Shown here: positions 12,733 through 12,853 of the stretch, in pieces
Layout: every line of letters begins with the position of its first letter
Numbering within the stretch: the stretch's first letter is position 1
Source: Chloroflexota bacterium
Lineage (GTDB): Bacteria > Chloroflexota > Anaerolineae > Ardenticatenales > Ardenticatenaceae
NCBI GenBank assembly: GCA_003520455.1
Contig: DOUV01000543.1
Coordinates: 1 to 12,853, forward strand
Length of the DNA stretch: 12,853 nt
Direction of reading: 5' to 3'
Translations under genes and position numbers: made by a program
The notes under the pieces: model-generated
What the model was told of the DNA's origin: nothing
The model's input: only the letters and a program-made list of their open reading frames with translations
Database searches by the model: none

Positions 12733-12853
12733 ATGCCTTGCCCAGCTCATTGGGCCGCATTCGTGATCGTTTTGTTCTCGCTCGCCCCCTCGCTGATTCA
12801 GCCAGCGGCCGCGCTGCGGCTCGACGACGGTCCGGCCGTGCCCCCCGCGATCG
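12733..12853 (+). CDS. N-terminus of a secreted protein (3' truncated by window)
   Basis: ATG 12733 opens a frame that runs to the window edge (40 codons). The product begins MPCPAHWAAFVIVLFSLAPS and continues LIQPAAALRLDDGPAVPP: a hydrophobic core followed by a small-residue AAA site, as in a Sec signal peptide, then a hydrophilic mature start. Cleavage after AAA is likely. A GTG at 12763 (FVIVL region) is an alternative start that would shorten the signal peptide. The ribosome site is weak. The promoter at 12604-12631 points into it. Too little is visible to name the protein. Confidence 0.5.
   Translation, partial: MPCPAHWAAFVIVLFSLAPSLIQPAAALRLDDGPAVPPAI

Noticed and set aside
1..12853. 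CRISPR array, tRNA or rRNA genes
   Set aside because: No regularly spaced long direct repeats, no cloverleaf with CCA-side features, and no conserved rRNA segments were seen on either strand.

Overview
The window is high-GC bacterial DNA with short intergenic gaps. I read it as most likely Chloroflexota (Thermomicrobia-like or related). The best clue is the solute-binding lipoprotein, whose post-lipobox linker is a run of KETVVV-type repeats common in Chloroflexota binding proteins. The Crp/Fnr regulator, cyclopropane-fatty-acid-synthase-type methyltransferase and metal P-type ATPase fit but do not prove this. No rRNA or tRNA gene was seen.

Left part, + strand: the 3' end of a LuxR/NarL-type response regulator (2-307) is followed by a peptide ABC importer cassette: OppA-like lipoprotein (547-2307), OppB-like permease (2381-3319) and OppC-like permease (3316-4251, start overlapping the previous stop). 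A perfect 13-bp hairpin sits between the binding protein and the permeases. No ATPase gene follows. Next come a Nit/omega-amidase-like carbon-nitrogen hydrolase (4378-5160) and an N4-glycosylasparaginase-type Ntn hydrolase (5395-6375). Together these suggest uptake of peptides or amino-acid conjugates and cleavage of their side-chain amide bonds, with ATPases supplied from elsewhere.

Middle: a cyclopropane/branched fatty-acid synthase homologue (6633-7931, +) runs convergently into a small lipoprotein (8102-8506, -). Between them lies a 134-bp nearly palindromic fold-back element (7934-8067) resembling a MITE, with a second short hairpin next to it. A close relative of that hairpin recurs at 11210-11226. 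From 8507 to 9174 there is no intact gene. It holds a start-less remnant of a single-pass membrane protein (8666-8827) and two strong hairpins (8964-9022 and 9075-9105) that may be bidirectional terminators or part of an unannotated structured RNA.

Right part, - strand: a Crp/Fnr-family regulator (11684-12445), a rho-independent terminator, a stand-alone HMA metallochaperone-like protein (11309-11524) and a P1B metal ATPase (9175-11118). The ATPase has an unusual CPG transport motif and no N-terminal HMA domain, so the soluble HMA protein may be its detached metal donor. Divergent from the regulator, a good sigma70-like promoter (12604-12631) precedes the start of a secreted protein cut off by the window end.
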